Shown here: piece by piece, positions 24,389 through 32,348 of the stretch
Position numbering within the stretch: the first letter of the stretch is position 1
Layout: every line of letters begins with the position of its first letter
Source of the DNA: Bacteroidales bacterium
Lineage (GTDB): Bacteria > Bacteroidota > Bacteroidia > Bacteroidales > Marinilabiliaceae
NCBI GenBank assembly: GCA_003249255.1
Contig: QKJP01000060.1
Coordinates: 122,541-186,540 of the forward strand
Length of the DNA: 64,000 nt
Direction of reading: 5' to 3'
Program-made: the position numbers and the translations under genes
The notes under the pieces: generated by a model
Told to the model about the DNA's origin: nothing
What the model saw: only the letters and a program-made list of their open reading frames with translations
The model's database searches: none

Positions 24389-24730
24389 ATGAAAAAAAGA
24401 ATAGCCATTCCGGTAAATGAAAACGGAATTTTAGACGGACATTTTGGGCATTGTAAATTCTTTGCCCTTATCGATCTTGAAGAGGGTATAGTACTTACCG
24501 AAGATAAGGTTGTGCCTCCTCCTCATGAGCCAGGCTTATTGCCAAAGTGGTTGGCAGAGAAAGGTGCTACCGATATCATTGCCGGAGGTATGGGCCAACG
24601 TGCCATAGATTTATTTAACCAAAACAATATTAATGTTGTTGTGGGGGCACCTAAAGTTCCGGCTTTGGAGTTAATTGAAGGATTTGTGAAAGGCACATTA
24701 GAGTATACCAATAATTATTGTACCCATTAA
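24389..24730 (+). CDS. NifX/NifB-like Fe(-Mo) cofactor-binding family protein (second)
   Basis: 113 residues, paralogous in fold to the gene at 23548 but of a different subtype. It starts MKKRIAIPVNENGILDGHFGHC, with 'DIIAGGMGQRAIDLFNQNNINVVVGAP' in the middle. The 'GHFGHC' segment is the common N-terminal signature of this branch. It starts the run of genes with the two MinD-ferredoxin ATPases (first ATG 15 nt after its stop), so co-transcription is likely. Potential roles are binding or delivering iron-sulfur clusters. Confidence 0.9.
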   Translation: MKKRIAIPVNENGILDGHFGHCKFFALIDLEEGIVLTEDKVVPPPHEPGLLPKWLAEKGATDIIAGGMGQRAIDLFNQNNINVVVGAPKVPALELIEGFVKGTLEYTNNYCTH

Positions 24731-24745
24731 AGAAGCTTGCTGAAA

Positions 24746-25621
24746 ATGCCTTACAAAATTGCCATAGCTAGTGGAAAAGGGGGAACTGGCAAAACGACGG
24801 TTGCAGTTGCACTATATCAGTACATGCTCAATAAATGTATTGGTAAAGTGCAACTAATCGATTGCGATGTGGAAGAGCCTAATGATATGTTATTTTTTAG
24901 AGATCATTCTTTAAAATTTCGAAAAGAAGTAAAGCAAAAGGTGCCTGTCATCAATACAGATCAATGTAAATTTTGCCGTAAGTGTGCAGATTATTGTGAG
25001 TTTAATGCTATTTCAGTGGTGCCCAAAATTCGTTTTGCCGAGGTAAATGCATCCTTATGTCATTCGTGTGAAGCTTGCTTTTATGCTTGTGAGCATAAGG
25101 CCATTCATAGCCATTACAAGATTATTGGAGCAGTCAATAATTATCATGTTGGCCAGGAACAGACCAGTGTTTTAGAAGGTCGTTTAGAGATTGGCAGTGC
25201 TATGCAAACGGCCTTAATACGTGAGTTGCTTCAAAATGCAGATACATCGGCTGATTTTTTAATATTGGATGCACCTCCCGGTACTTCTTGCTCGGTGGTA
25301 GAAACAGTTGTAAGTGCTGATTTTGTGATTTTAGTAACGGAACCTACACCCTTTGGTTTGCACGATTTAAAGTTGTCGGTAGAATTGTTAACAGAGCTTC
25401 AAAAAGACTTTGGGATTGTTATTAATAAAGCCGGATTAGGTAATGATGAGGTTTACCGGTTTATTCGTGAGAATGATTTAAAACTTATTGGAGAATTACC
25501 TTTTAGTAAAAACTTTGCTTCCGGCTATGCCAATGGAGATCTGGAGAGTAATGTGCCTGATGAAGTAATTGTTGCTTTCCGGAATGTGGCCGGTGAAGTT
25601 ATAAAGAATTGTGTGGTATGA
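24746..25621 (+). CDS. MinD-superfamily ATPase with inserted 2x[4Fe-4S] ferredoxin domain (first)
   Basis: 291 residues from ATG 24746. A TTG 9 nt upstream is a poorer start. The deviant Walker A is GKGGTGKTT (11-19). Two cysteine clusters, CKFCRKCADYC and CHSCEACFYAC, are inserted between residues 75 and 120 and ligate two [4Fe-4S] clusters. 'LDAPPGTSCSVV' is the ATPase switch. The fold is that of ParA/MinD dimeric ATPases. The function is unproven, but nucleotide-driven iron-sulfur or electron handling is likely. The last codons overlap the next gene by ATGA. Confidence 0.92.
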   Translation: MPYKIAIASGKGGTGKTTVAVALYQYMLNKCIGKVQLIDCDVEEPNDMLFFRDHSLKFRKEVKQKVPVINTDQCKFCRKCADYCEFNAISVVPKIRFAEVNASLCHSCEACFYACEHKAIHSHYKIIGAVNNYHVGQEQTSVLEGRLEIGSAMQTALIRELLQNADTSADFLILDAPPGTSCSVVETVVSADFVILVTEPTPFGLHDLKLSVELLTELQKDFGIVINKAGLGNDEVYRFIRENDLKLIGELPFSKNFASGYANGDLESNVPDEVIVAFRNVAGEVIKNCVV

Positions 25622-26499
25622 AGGAGCTTACGATACTCAGTGGAAAAGGAGGCGCAGGAAAAACTTCCATCACAGCAGCGCTAATGTCTTTAGCTTCAAA
25701 TGCTGTTTTTTGCGATAATGATGTTGATGCGGCAAACCTTCACTTACTCGCTAATCCTCAGATAGAAGAGGAAACTGTTTTTGAAGGAGCCCGCTTAGCT
25801 TCTATAGATCAGAGCATCTGTGTGAATTGTGGTTTGTGTGTGAATCATTGTAAGTTTCATGCCATTTCTAAAGATGATAACTATGTAGTTAATTCATTCT
25901 TGTGTGAAGGTTGCCGCTTGTGTGAACGTTTATGTCCTGTTGGTGCTATTACCACCGAAAAAAGCCTGGAGAATAAATGGTTTATATCATCCACCCGGTT
26001 TGGGAAATTGGTACATGCCAAGATGAAACCCGGAGAAGAAAACTCAGGAAAATTAGTAACCAAGGTAAGGCAAAAGGCAAAAGAAATCGCAGAAAATACT
26101 CAGGCTGATTACATTATTAATGATGGACCTCCGGGCATTGGTTGTTCGGTTATCTCATCTGTGACAGGTGTCGATGTTGTTCTTATAGTCATCGAACCTT
26201 CTAAAAGTGGATTGCATGATGCCAAACGATTGTTAAAGCTCGCTCAAAGTTTTCATGCAAAAATATTTGCGCTTATTAATAAGTATGATATGTCATCGGA
26301 GCAGACCGATGAAATAAACGCGTATCTACATCATGAGAAAATTTCAGTGATAGCTCGCGTACCTTTTGATGATCAAATTGTAAAAGCAATGCTTAACAAG
26401 CAAAGTATTGTTGAATATGCACCCGATTCTTTAAGTGCGATAGCCATGAAACAAGCATGGGAACAGCTTCAGAAGGAATTTCAGAACATGGAAGGATAG
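25618..26499 (+). CDS. MinD-superfamily ATPase with inserted 2x[4Fe-4S] ferredoxin domain (second)
   Basis: 293 residues from ATG 25618, which overlaps the previous stop (ATGA), so the pair is translationally coupled. Walker A is GKGGAGKTS (9-17). The inserted clusters are CVNCGLCVNHC and CEGCRLCERLCPV. 'INDGPPGIGCSVI' is the switch region. It is clearly homologous to the preceding ATPase but divergent. The pair probably forms a heterodimer, since such genes nearly always come in twos. The ferredoxin halves would then sit close to the ATP sites. Confidence 0.92.
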   Translation: MKELTILSGKGGAGKTSITAALMSLASNAVFCDNDVDAANLHLLANPQIEEETVFEGARLASIDQSICVNCGLCVNHCKFHAISKDDNYVVNSFLCEGCRLCERLCPVGAITTEKSLENKWFISSTRFGKLVHAKMKPGEENSGKLVTKVRQKAKEIAENTQADYIINDGPPGIGCSVISSVTGVDVVLIVIEPSKSGLHDAKRLLKLAQSFHAKIFALINKYDMSSEQTDEINAYLHHEKISVIARVPFDDQIVKAMLNKQSIVEYAPDSLSAIAMKQAWEQLQKEFQNMEG

Positions 26500-26555
26500 A
26501 ACAACAAATAGCTCTCAACTAACAAACTGTAATTGCATTAGTAAATTAAGAAGAA

Positions 26556-27374
26556 ATGGAGTATAAATTAGATACAGCACTTTTAAATCCTACGCTTGGA
26601 AATAAAATAAAGCAAGTTGTTTTGGTTGCCTCAGGAAAAGGAGGCGTTGGCAAATCAATGGTGGCTTCAAACTTGGCCATAGCTTTGTCTCGCGATGGCT
26701 ACAAAACCGGATTGTTGGATGCGGATTTATACGGACCTTCAACTCCCTTATATTTTGGTCTTGATAAGCCAACAGCAACAGTAGAACAAAATAATGGGAA
26801 AGAAATATTTTTGCCGGTCGAAAGTTACGGAGTAAAAACCATGTCGATTGGTTTTTATATCAATAAAGAAGATGCGCTTATTTGGCGTGGTCCCAAGGTA
26901 AGCGGAGCAATTAACCAATTGATGAATGATACCAAATGGGGAGAGTTAGATTTTTTAGTCATTGATATGCCACCGGGAACAGGAGATATAGTTTTGTCCA
27001 TCGCTCAAAACTACCCATCGGCAAAGGCCTTGATTGTAATTACACCTCAGCAAATGGCCCTTGCCGATGGTCGTAAATCAGGAAAAATGTTTGAAGCTAC
27101 GAATATTGAAATTCTAGGAGTGGTTGAAAATATGTCTTGGTTTACTCCGGAAAAACATCCTGACGAAAAATATCGCTTGTTCGGATCAGGAGGTGGTAAG
27201 CAATTGGCGGCAGAATTAAATACGCCTTTGCTGGCTCAGATACCATTAATTAGTGATGTATGCGATTTGAGCGATTCGGGTAAAACCGTTTTTTCATCCG
27301 CTCAACCCGAAATATTAAAGATTTTTGAGCGTTTGGCAGCACGTGTTTCTGAGCTTGTTGGTATTGCAAAATAG
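26556..27374 (+). CDS. Mrp/NBP35-family iron-sulfur carrier ATPase
   Basis: 272 residues. The deviant Walker A is GKGGVGKS (at about 29-36), with 'LDADLYGPSTPLYFG' and 'IDMPPGTGDIVLSI', both hallmarks of the Mrp/NBP35/ApbC group. Unlike long Mrp proteins, it has no N-terminal DUF59 domain, and the C-terminal CxxC used for cluster binding is not evident ('CDLSDSG' is the only late Cys). These proteins bind a bridging [4Fe-4S] cluster and transfer it to apo-proteins. The separate genes here may share that job. Gap to the ATPase pair is 56 nt. Confidence 0.88.
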   Translation: MEYKLDTALLNPTLGNKIKQVVLVASGKGGVGKSMVASNLAIALSRDGYKTGLLDADLYGPSTPLYFGLDKPTATVEQNNGKEIFLPVESYGVKTMSIGFYINKEDALIWRGPKVSGAINQLMNDTKWGELDFLVIDMPPGTGDIVLSIAQNYPSAKALIVITPQQMALADGRKSGKMFEATNIEILGVVENMSWFTPEKHPDEKYRLFGSGGGKQLAAELNTPLLAQIPLISDVCDLSDSGKTVFSSAQPEILKIFERLAARVSELVGIAK

Positions 27375-27376
27375 AA

Positions 27377-27550
27377 ATGTACGGACCTGGAATAAACAAG
27401 CAGCTTTGCACAGGCTGTGGGAAATGCGTGAGAATTTGTCCGGTTGGAGCTTTTTCATTGGTTACTGGAAAAGCCCAACTGGACGAAACGCGTTGCTTAA
27501 ACTGTAAGTATTGTGTGAGCGAATGTGTGAAAAAAGCAATTAGTTTCTAA
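27377..27550 (+). CDS. 57-residue 2x[4Fe-4S] ferredoxin
   Basis: 57 residues, below common ORF cutoffs. Two classic clusters are C11-x2-C14-x2-C17-x3-C21-P and C40-x2-C43-x2-C46-x3-C50. The start at 27377 is 2 nt after the Mrp stop and the stop is 5 nt before TrmO, so it is embedded in the operon. The protein starts MYGPGINKQLCTGCGKCV. It is a plausible electron or cluster donor for the neighbouring ATPases. Confidence 0.93.
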   Translation: MYGPGINKQLCTGCGKCVRICPVGAFSLVTGKAQLDETRCLNCKYCVSECVKKAISF

Positions 27551-27555
27551 AATAA

Positions 27556-28035
27556 ATGGCAAGTATAAAAATACAATCTATCGGAACGATTTATTCTCCT
27601 TATACCGAATCGGAAGGAACTCCTATTCAACCTGGAGGTTCTCATCAGCAAGGAAAATTGGTAGTTGATCCCGCCTTCGTTAAAGGATTGCAAGATGTCG
27701 AGGGGTTTTCCCATTTGATTATCCTGTATCATCTCAACAGGATTAAAGAGGAATTGCTGCTCGTAAAACCATTTATGGATGTGGTTGAGCATGGAATATT
27801 TGCCACCCGAAGTCCGGCACGCCCCAATCGAATTGGTCTATCTGTCGTTGAGTTGATTAAAATCGAAGGGAATGTTATGCATGTGAATAATATTGATGTG
27901 TTAGATGGAACTCCTCTGATTGATATTAAACCTTATGTGCCACATTTTGATAGTGTTCAGACAGGTAAGATCGGTTGGTTTAAAGGCAATGTTGATAAGC
28001 ATAAAGTAGTACGGGATGATGCCCGGTTTGTTTAA
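27556..28035 (+). CDS. tRNA (N6-threonylcarbamoyl-A37) methyltransferase TrmO family
   Basis: 159 residues. The family signature 'ATRSPARPNRIGLS' is present, with 'LVVDPAFVKGLQDVEGFSHL' before it and 'LDGTPLIDIKPYVP' after. TrmO proteins use S-adenosylmethionine and have a beta-barrel instead of a Rossmann fold. E. coli TrmO methylates t6A37. Members next to NifX/MinD clusters, as here, may use a different substrate, because this domain is recurrent in those clusters (from memory). It starts 5 nt after the ferredoxin stop. Confidence 0.88.
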   Translation: MASIKIQSIGTIYSPYTESEGTPIQPGGSHQQGKLVVDPAFVKGLQDVEGFSHLIILYHLNRIKEELLLVKPFMDVVEHGIFATRSPARPNRIGLSVVELIKIEGNVMHVNNIDVLDGTPLIDIKPYVPHFDSVQTGKIGWFKGNVDKHKVVRDDARFV

Positions 28036-28293
28036 TCGCTAATGCCGTACTATTATTGTATGTATTAATGGTTCTGAAAAGCTTATTATTTGGATTAAAT
28101 GAATGGTAGCGGTTAAGTAAAATAAATAATTCAAAATCTGAATGAACGTAATTACGCATAATGCAAAAAAAACTATTGATATGACGTCAAAAAAAAACTT
28201 TGTTTCTCATGCCCAGCTTGTATCGGGCTGGTCTGTGTTCAAATAATTATGTGCAATAACGGATATGCATGATTCAAAAAAAATCATCGAAGT

Positions 28294-28443
28294 ATGATGT
28301 ATCAATGTAAAGATTGTAACTGGCTCGGGCCAGAAGAAGAACTCGATTGGGATGAGGTAGAAACCTGCATGGGTTTTGATAAAGTAGATATCTGCCCAAA
28401 ATGTTTTTCGATGAATGTTGTCCTTATAAAAGAGGAAGAATAA
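28294..28443 (+). CDS. 49-residue zinc-ribbon protein
   Basis: 49 residues from ATG 28294, with a second ATG immediately following. CKDC near residue 5 and CPKC near residue 34 form a zinc ribbon or rubredoxin-like knuckle ('MYQCKDCNW' ... 'DICPKCFSMNVVLI'). The C-terminus is acidic. The gene follows TrmO by 258 nt and may be the last member of the iron-sulfur cluster, although no ribosome-binding site stands out. The 258-nt gap before it has a CAGC/GCTG hairpin but no gene. Confidence 0.7.
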   Translation: MMYQCKDCNWLGPEEELDWDEVETCMGFDKVDICPKCFSMNVVLIKEEE

Positions 28444-28617
28444 ACATCCTACACTCCTCATCACACAAGAATAATATTCAGAGTGGTTGTTTTTGAGTAA
28501 ACCTGACAGCTTCATTGTGATCTGTCAGTGTTTATTCTCTAGTAAAAGTTGATAATCATGGTACATTAATATTGAAGATGTTAATATACACATTGACCAT
28601 TTTTCTCATTAACATAT

Positions 28618-29250
28618 TTATTTACCCCATTCCTCATAAAACTGGTCCAAATAAGCCTTCATAAATTGATGACGACTCTCAGCCATTTTTCTTCCTGTTT
28701 GGGTTTTCATTAAATCTTTCAATAACAGGAGCTTCTCGTAAAAGTGATTGATGGTAGGAGCCGAACTTTTCTTATAATCCTTTGTAGAACTAAAATTTTG
28801 AGGTTTCTGTTCGGGATCATGAAAAAGTCGGTTTTTAATTGCACCATAAGTAAAGGCTCTGGCAATACCAATAGCTCCCATGGCATCCAAACGATCTGCA
28901 TCTTGAACAATTCTGTACTCCGGTGAATCAAATTGCTCGCCCTGTAAGCCTTTTGAGTATGATGAATGGGTGATGATGTCAAGGATATGATCTGCTTTAT
29001 CATTCGAAATCCCATTTGTCTTTAGCAGCTCCCGAACTTCAACAAGTGCTTTATCTTCAACAAAAAATTTTGAATCCGCTGCATCATGAAGCAGGGCTGC
29101 AAGAGAAACAACTTCTTCATCTCCCTTTTCCTTTTCAAGAATCTTCATGGCATTTCGCCAAACTCGTTCTACGTGTGCCCAATCGTGTCCCGGGTCAGTC
29201 CCTTGCATACGATCCTTAACCCAACTTTTTATTGCTTCTCTTTCTATCAT
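28618..29250 (-). CDS. HD-domain phosphohydrolase
   Basis: 210 residues. The HD signature metal ligands are H26 ('GHDWAHVERV'), the H55-D56 pair ('LLHDAADSK') and the later 'QDADRLDAMG' aspartates. The family hydrolyses phosphate esters of nucleotides or small phosphates. The substrate here is not evident. Length is typical. It stands alone between a convergent iron-sulfur cluster and the riboflavin synthase gene, which reads in the same direction but is separated by a terminator. Confidence 0.88.
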   Translation of the reverse strand: MIEREAIKSWVKDRMQGTDPGHDWAHVERVWRNAMKILEKEKGDEEVVSLAALLHDAADSKFFVEDKALVEVRELLKTNGISNDKADHILDIITHSSYSKGLQGEQFDSPEYRIVQDADRLDAMGAIGIARAFTYGAIKNRLFHDPEQKPQNFSSTKDYKKSSAPTINHFYEKLLLLKDLMKTQTGRKMAESRHQFMKAYLDQFYEEWGK

Positions 29251-29260
29251 TTTTCAAAAA

Positions 29261-29292
29261 CAAAAAAAAGTCCCTCAACAAAAAGGGACTTT
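29261..29292 (-). terminator. terminator downstream of ribE-type gene
   Basis: On the minus strand AAAGTCCCT (29292-29284) pairs with AGGGACTTT (29275-29267) and T's follow (to 29262). It lies about 155 nt past the riboflavin synthase stop and just before the HD gene start. Confidence 0.75.
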
Positions 29293-29371
29293 CTAGTATT
29301 ATAAAAAAAGTTCTGTCTGTCATGCAGATAAATGTACTTACTGTCTTTGCAAAACGTCAAATAACTAAAGA

Positions 29372-29408
29372 TTAATTTGCACACTGTATCATTAGCACAT
29401 CAGCATAT
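29372..29408 (+). repeat. dispersed AATTTGCACA/TCAGCACAT repeat, copy 3
   Basis: TTAATTTGCACA is followed by a short spacer and CATTAGCACATCAGCATAT. Same orientation and layout as at 14713. Confidence 0.55.
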
Positions 29409-29412
29409 TGTT

Positions 29413-29442
29413 GGCTTCGGACTCCGAACTCCGAACTTCGTG
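29413..29442 (-). repeat. dispersed TTCGGAGTTCG repeat, copy 2
   Basis: On the minus strand reads AGTTCGGAGTTCGGAGTCC, close to the element at 22013-22045. It lies directly after the copy of the other family at 29372-29408. Confidence 0.5.
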
Positions 29443-29446
29443 CTTT

Positions 29447-30052
29447 TTACTTCTGCACCGCCATAATTCGGCTAATGTACTTTCCAAGAATATCAAACTC
29501 AATATTCACGGTCGTACCCACTTCAATCTGATGAAAATTCGTGAATTCATAGGTGTAAGGAATAATGGCCACAGAGAAACGATCATCCTGGCAATTAAAC
29601 ACAGTTAAGCTCACCCCATTTACCGTGGCCGAACCTTTTTCAACCGTTAAATAGCCTTGGGCAGCCATCTCAGGGTTTTTTGCATATTGAAATGTATATA
29701 ACCAACTACCGTCGGTTTCTTTGCGCTCGATACATTTAGCTGTTTGGTCGACATGGCCTTGCACAATATGGCCATCTAAACGTCCATTCATAATCATGCT
29801 CCGTTCAAGATTTACTTTGTCGCCTATTTTTAATAATCCTAAGTTCGATTTTTCAAGAGTCTCTTTAATGGCAGTTACAGTATAGGTTTTTCCTTCTTTT
29901 TTTACCACTGTTAAACAAACGCCATTGTGAGCAACACTTTGGTCAATTTTTAATTCATCAACAAATGAGCACTCCATGGTTAAATGTAGGTTACCTTGGT
30001 CTTGCTCTAAGCCAACGATCGTTGCAGCTTCTTCTACGATTCCTGAAAACAT
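29447..30052 (-). CDS. ribE: riboflavin synthase, alpha chain
   Basis: 201 residues from the ATG at 30052. The open frame extends upstream to 30115, but a TAAATTTG -7 box at 30098-30091 lies between them, and the family starts MFSGIVE. Two tandem lumazine-binding domains are seen: 'MFSGIVEEAATIV'...'VAHNGVCLTVV' and 'LDGHIVQGHVDQ'...'VNGVSLTV'. The enzyme dismutates two lumazine molecules to riboflavin. No FMN riboswitch is visible upstream. Confidence 0.95.
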   Translation of the reverse strand: MFSGIVEEAATIVGLEQDQGNLHLTMECSFVDELKIDQSVAHNGVCLTVVKKEGKTYTVTAIKETLEKSNLGLLKIGDKVNLERSMIMNGRLDGHIVQGHVDQTAKCIERKETDGSWLYTFQYAKNPEMAAQGYLTVEKGSATVNGVSLTVFNCQDDRFSVAIIPYTYEFTNFHQIEVGTTVNIEFDILGKYISRIMAVQK

Positions 30053-30090
30053 CTTAAAATCCTTTATGTGAGACTTAATTTTATAAAATG

Positions 30091-30098
30091 CAAATTTA
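30091..30098 (-). promoter_or_regulatory. -7 box of riboflavin synthase gene
   Basis: Minus-strand TAAATTTG, a perfect TAnnTTTG, 38 nt before the ATG at 30052. No convincing -33 TTG. Confidence 0.5.
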
Positions 30099-30179
30099 TT
30101 TAAAATCCTAATCAAGGAAAATTTTTTAAGACATCAATTGTTTTTGTAATTTCGATCATTATTCTAAAAAAACATTCAG

Positions 30180-30584
30180 ATGGTTACAGTTAAAACAAAA
30201 TACCTAGGAAATCTTCGTACCGAGAATATTCATCTTCAGAGCGGAACCAAAATCATTACAGATGCACCTTGTGATAATCGTGGCAAAGGTGAATCGTTTT
30301 CTCCAACCGATCTTTTAGCAACAGCATTAGGCAATTGCATCATGACCATTATGGGTATTGTAGCCATGGATAAAGGTATCGACATAGATGGGACTGAGTT
30401 AGAAATTACCAAAGTTATGGCTTCAGATCCTCGTCGGGTTTCCGAAGTTATCATGGTTTTTAGTTTTCCGGATAAGGGTTATACTCAAGATGAAAAAAGT
30501 ATTATTGAAAGTGTTGCCGGAACAAGTCCTGTTCCTTTAAGTGTGCATCCAAATTTAAAACAAAGCATTCAGTTTAATTGGTAG
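30180..30584 (+). CDS. OsmC-family protein
   Basis: 134 residues, typical length. 'SFSPTDLLATALGNCIMTIMG' carries the first conserved Cys. The usual second redox Cys (TCPV) is replaced by Ser in 'AGTSPVPLSVHP', so an organic-hydroperoxide peroxidase reaction of the OsmC type is doubtful. It is followed 9 nt later by an SDR gene, with which it is probably co-transcribed. Confidence 0.88.
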   Translation: MVTVKTKYLGNLRTENIHLQSGTKIITDAPCDNRGKGESFSPTDLLATALGNCIMTIMGIVAMDKGIDIDGTELEITKVMASDPRRVSEVIMVFSFPDKGYTQDEKSIIESVAGTSPVPLSVHPNLKQSIQFNW

Positions 30585-30593
30585 TTTTTGGAT

Positions 30594-31595
30594 ATGATTT
30601 TAGTTACCGGGGGCACTGGTTTGATCGGTTCTCATTTATTGTATAGACTTTTGGCTAATGGATACAAAGTAAAAGCTTTATGCCGGAAGGGAAGTTCTAA
30701 AAAGGATGTGAAGGATTTGTTTGACTTTTATGAAGCAAGTCCTTTGTTTTTTAAAATCGAATGGGTAGAAGGAGATGTGCAGGACTATTATTCTATTCTC
30801 AATGCCTTACACCACGTTACCCATGTATATCATTGTGCAGCCATGGTTTCCTTTCGGCCAAGTGACCGCAAGATGATGTACTCGGTCAATGTTGAAGGTA
30901 CCGCGAATGTCGTAGATGCCTGTATTGAAAAGAAGATTACAAAGCTATGTCATGTCAGCTCCATCGCAACATTGGGTAAGTCACACAATGGGAGTTTGAT
31001 TGATGAAGAGTGTTATTGGCAAAGTGATGATAATCATTCTTTTTATTCGCAAACCAAGTATAAAGCTGAAATGGAAGTTTGGCGCGGAATCAAAGAGGGA
31101 TTAAAAGCTGTTATTGTTAACCCTTCAGTCGTCATTGGTCCCGGCAATCCAAATAAAAGTTCAGGGGAGCTTTTGCAAAAAGTTTCTAAAGGGATGCGTT
31201 TTTATACATCGGGAAGTACCGGTTTTGTACCGGTCAAAGATGTTGTTTGTTCGATGATCTGTTTGATGAATAGTGCGGTTGAAAATGAGCGTTTTATTCT
31301 TAATGGAGAGAATGTGACTTATCAACATTTTTTAACCTTGGCTTCTAAGGCTTTTAAAGTAGCTCCTCCATCATTGTTAGCGCCCAGATGGTTGTTAAAC
31401 GTTGTTTGGCGCATCGAATATTTAAAATATATAATATTTCGTTCATTGCCCCGATTAACAAAAGAGGCTGCTCGTACCTCCATGAACCATTCGAAATATT
31501 CGTCTCTTAAGGTAAAAAAGGTGCTTCTAAAAGATTTTACAAGCCTGCATGAGTCCTTGTTAGAGTCCGTTATTTTTTTAACTTCTAAACATTGA
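30594..31595 (+). CDS. NAD-dependent epimerase/dehydratase (extended SDR)
   Basis: 333 residues. The dinucleotide motif is TGGTGLIGSH (5-14), followed by 'YHCAAMVSF', 'SSIATLG' and the catalytic Y-x3-K in 'YSQTKYKAE'. The active site is complete. The substrate is unknown. It resembles dihydroflavonol/hydroxysteroid-type members more than nucleotide-sugar epimerases. A TTG 6 nt upstream is in frame but a worse start. Downstream lies a decayed gene. Confidence 0.88.
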   Translation: MILVTGGTGLIGSHLLYRLLANGYKVKALCRKGSSKKDVKDLFDFYEASPLFFKIEWVEGDVQDYYSILNALHHVTHVYHCAAMVSFRPSDRKMMYSVNVEGTANVVDACIEKKITKLCHVSSIATLGKSHNGSLIDEECYWQSDDNHSFYSQTKYKAEMEVWRGIKEGLKAVIVNPSVVIGPGNPNKSSGELLQKVSKGMRFYTSGSTGFVPVKDVVCSMICLMNSAVENERFILNGENVTYQHFLTLASKAFKVAPPSLLAPRWLLNVVWRIEYLKYIIFRSLPRLTKEAARTSMNHSKYSSLKVKKVLLKDFTSLHESLLESVIFLTSKH

Positions 31596-31784
31596 TACGA
31601 ATCGACTTAATTAGTAAAATATTTAATTCATCAAGCACTAAATTGTTTTAATCATTTTTCTATTGTTCATTAAGTTAAGATTTATAACTTAGAATTAAGA
31701 TGCATTTAAAAGCAAGTAAAATTGATAATTGTATTTTTTGTGTCGTATATCATTTAGGTTATTAACATGCAGTAATTTCATGAA

Positions 31785-32336
31785 GTGAGTTTTTTTGATT
31801 TACACATTTACCCTACCATTAAACCTTTTGGTCAAGTTTGTAAGTTTTTACTTAATAAACTTGAACGGATTACTGCTACTTCATTAATTGATTTTTTCTT
31901 GATAGAGAAGTATCCCAAATTGCATCAAAGTATTATTAATGTTAAGTATAAAGAGACTTTATGGGATGAAAAACGTCATGAGCGTTTTTTAAATGAAAAT
32001 TTTGTCGAAAAAGCGTTTGTTAACTATTCAAAAGCTATCAAACCCATGCTTCCAAAGGAAATAATCAAATTGAATGTTGGTAATTATACTTAGTGCAAAA
32101 ATGTTTGGCCTAATGATGGAAAATATCTATACAAAGGTACAGACCTGCCCAATGCAGCCGGGGATACCGAGTTTTATGTTTTTACTTCATAAGCGCAGTG
32201 CTTTTGTGCCGCTATGTGTTAAAATAATAAAGAGTAATCATCAAGTATTTATAAATCAAACCCCAAAATAAGCACAGGAAATAATTCGCAATATGATGAA
32301 TGAAAATGGGATTGCATTTTTATGTCGTAATTATTA
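31785..32336 (+). pseudogene. decayed gene, possibly an amidohydrolase/M19-like protein
   Basis: An in-frame stretch from GTG 31785 gives 'SFFDLHIYPTIKPFGQ'. The end of this reads like the metal-dependent-hydrolase start 'FDLHxHPTLKPFG', but with Tyr in place of the second His. It stops at TAG 32091-32093, and coherent protein continues in the same frame ('NVWPNDGKYLYKGTDLPNAA') to 32192. A last coding-like piece, 'IIRNMMNENGIAFLC', ends at 32336. ATG at 31779 (ATGAAGTGA) is out of frame by a small insertion. The family assignment rests on the N-terminal motif only. Confidence 0.55.
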
Positions 32337-32348
32337 AAAACAATTTAT

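Noticed and set aside
23548..28035. Nitrogen fixation locus
   Set aside because: NifX-type folds alone are not nitrogenase. No nifH, nifD, nifK, nifE, nifN or nifB (radical SAM) gene is present.
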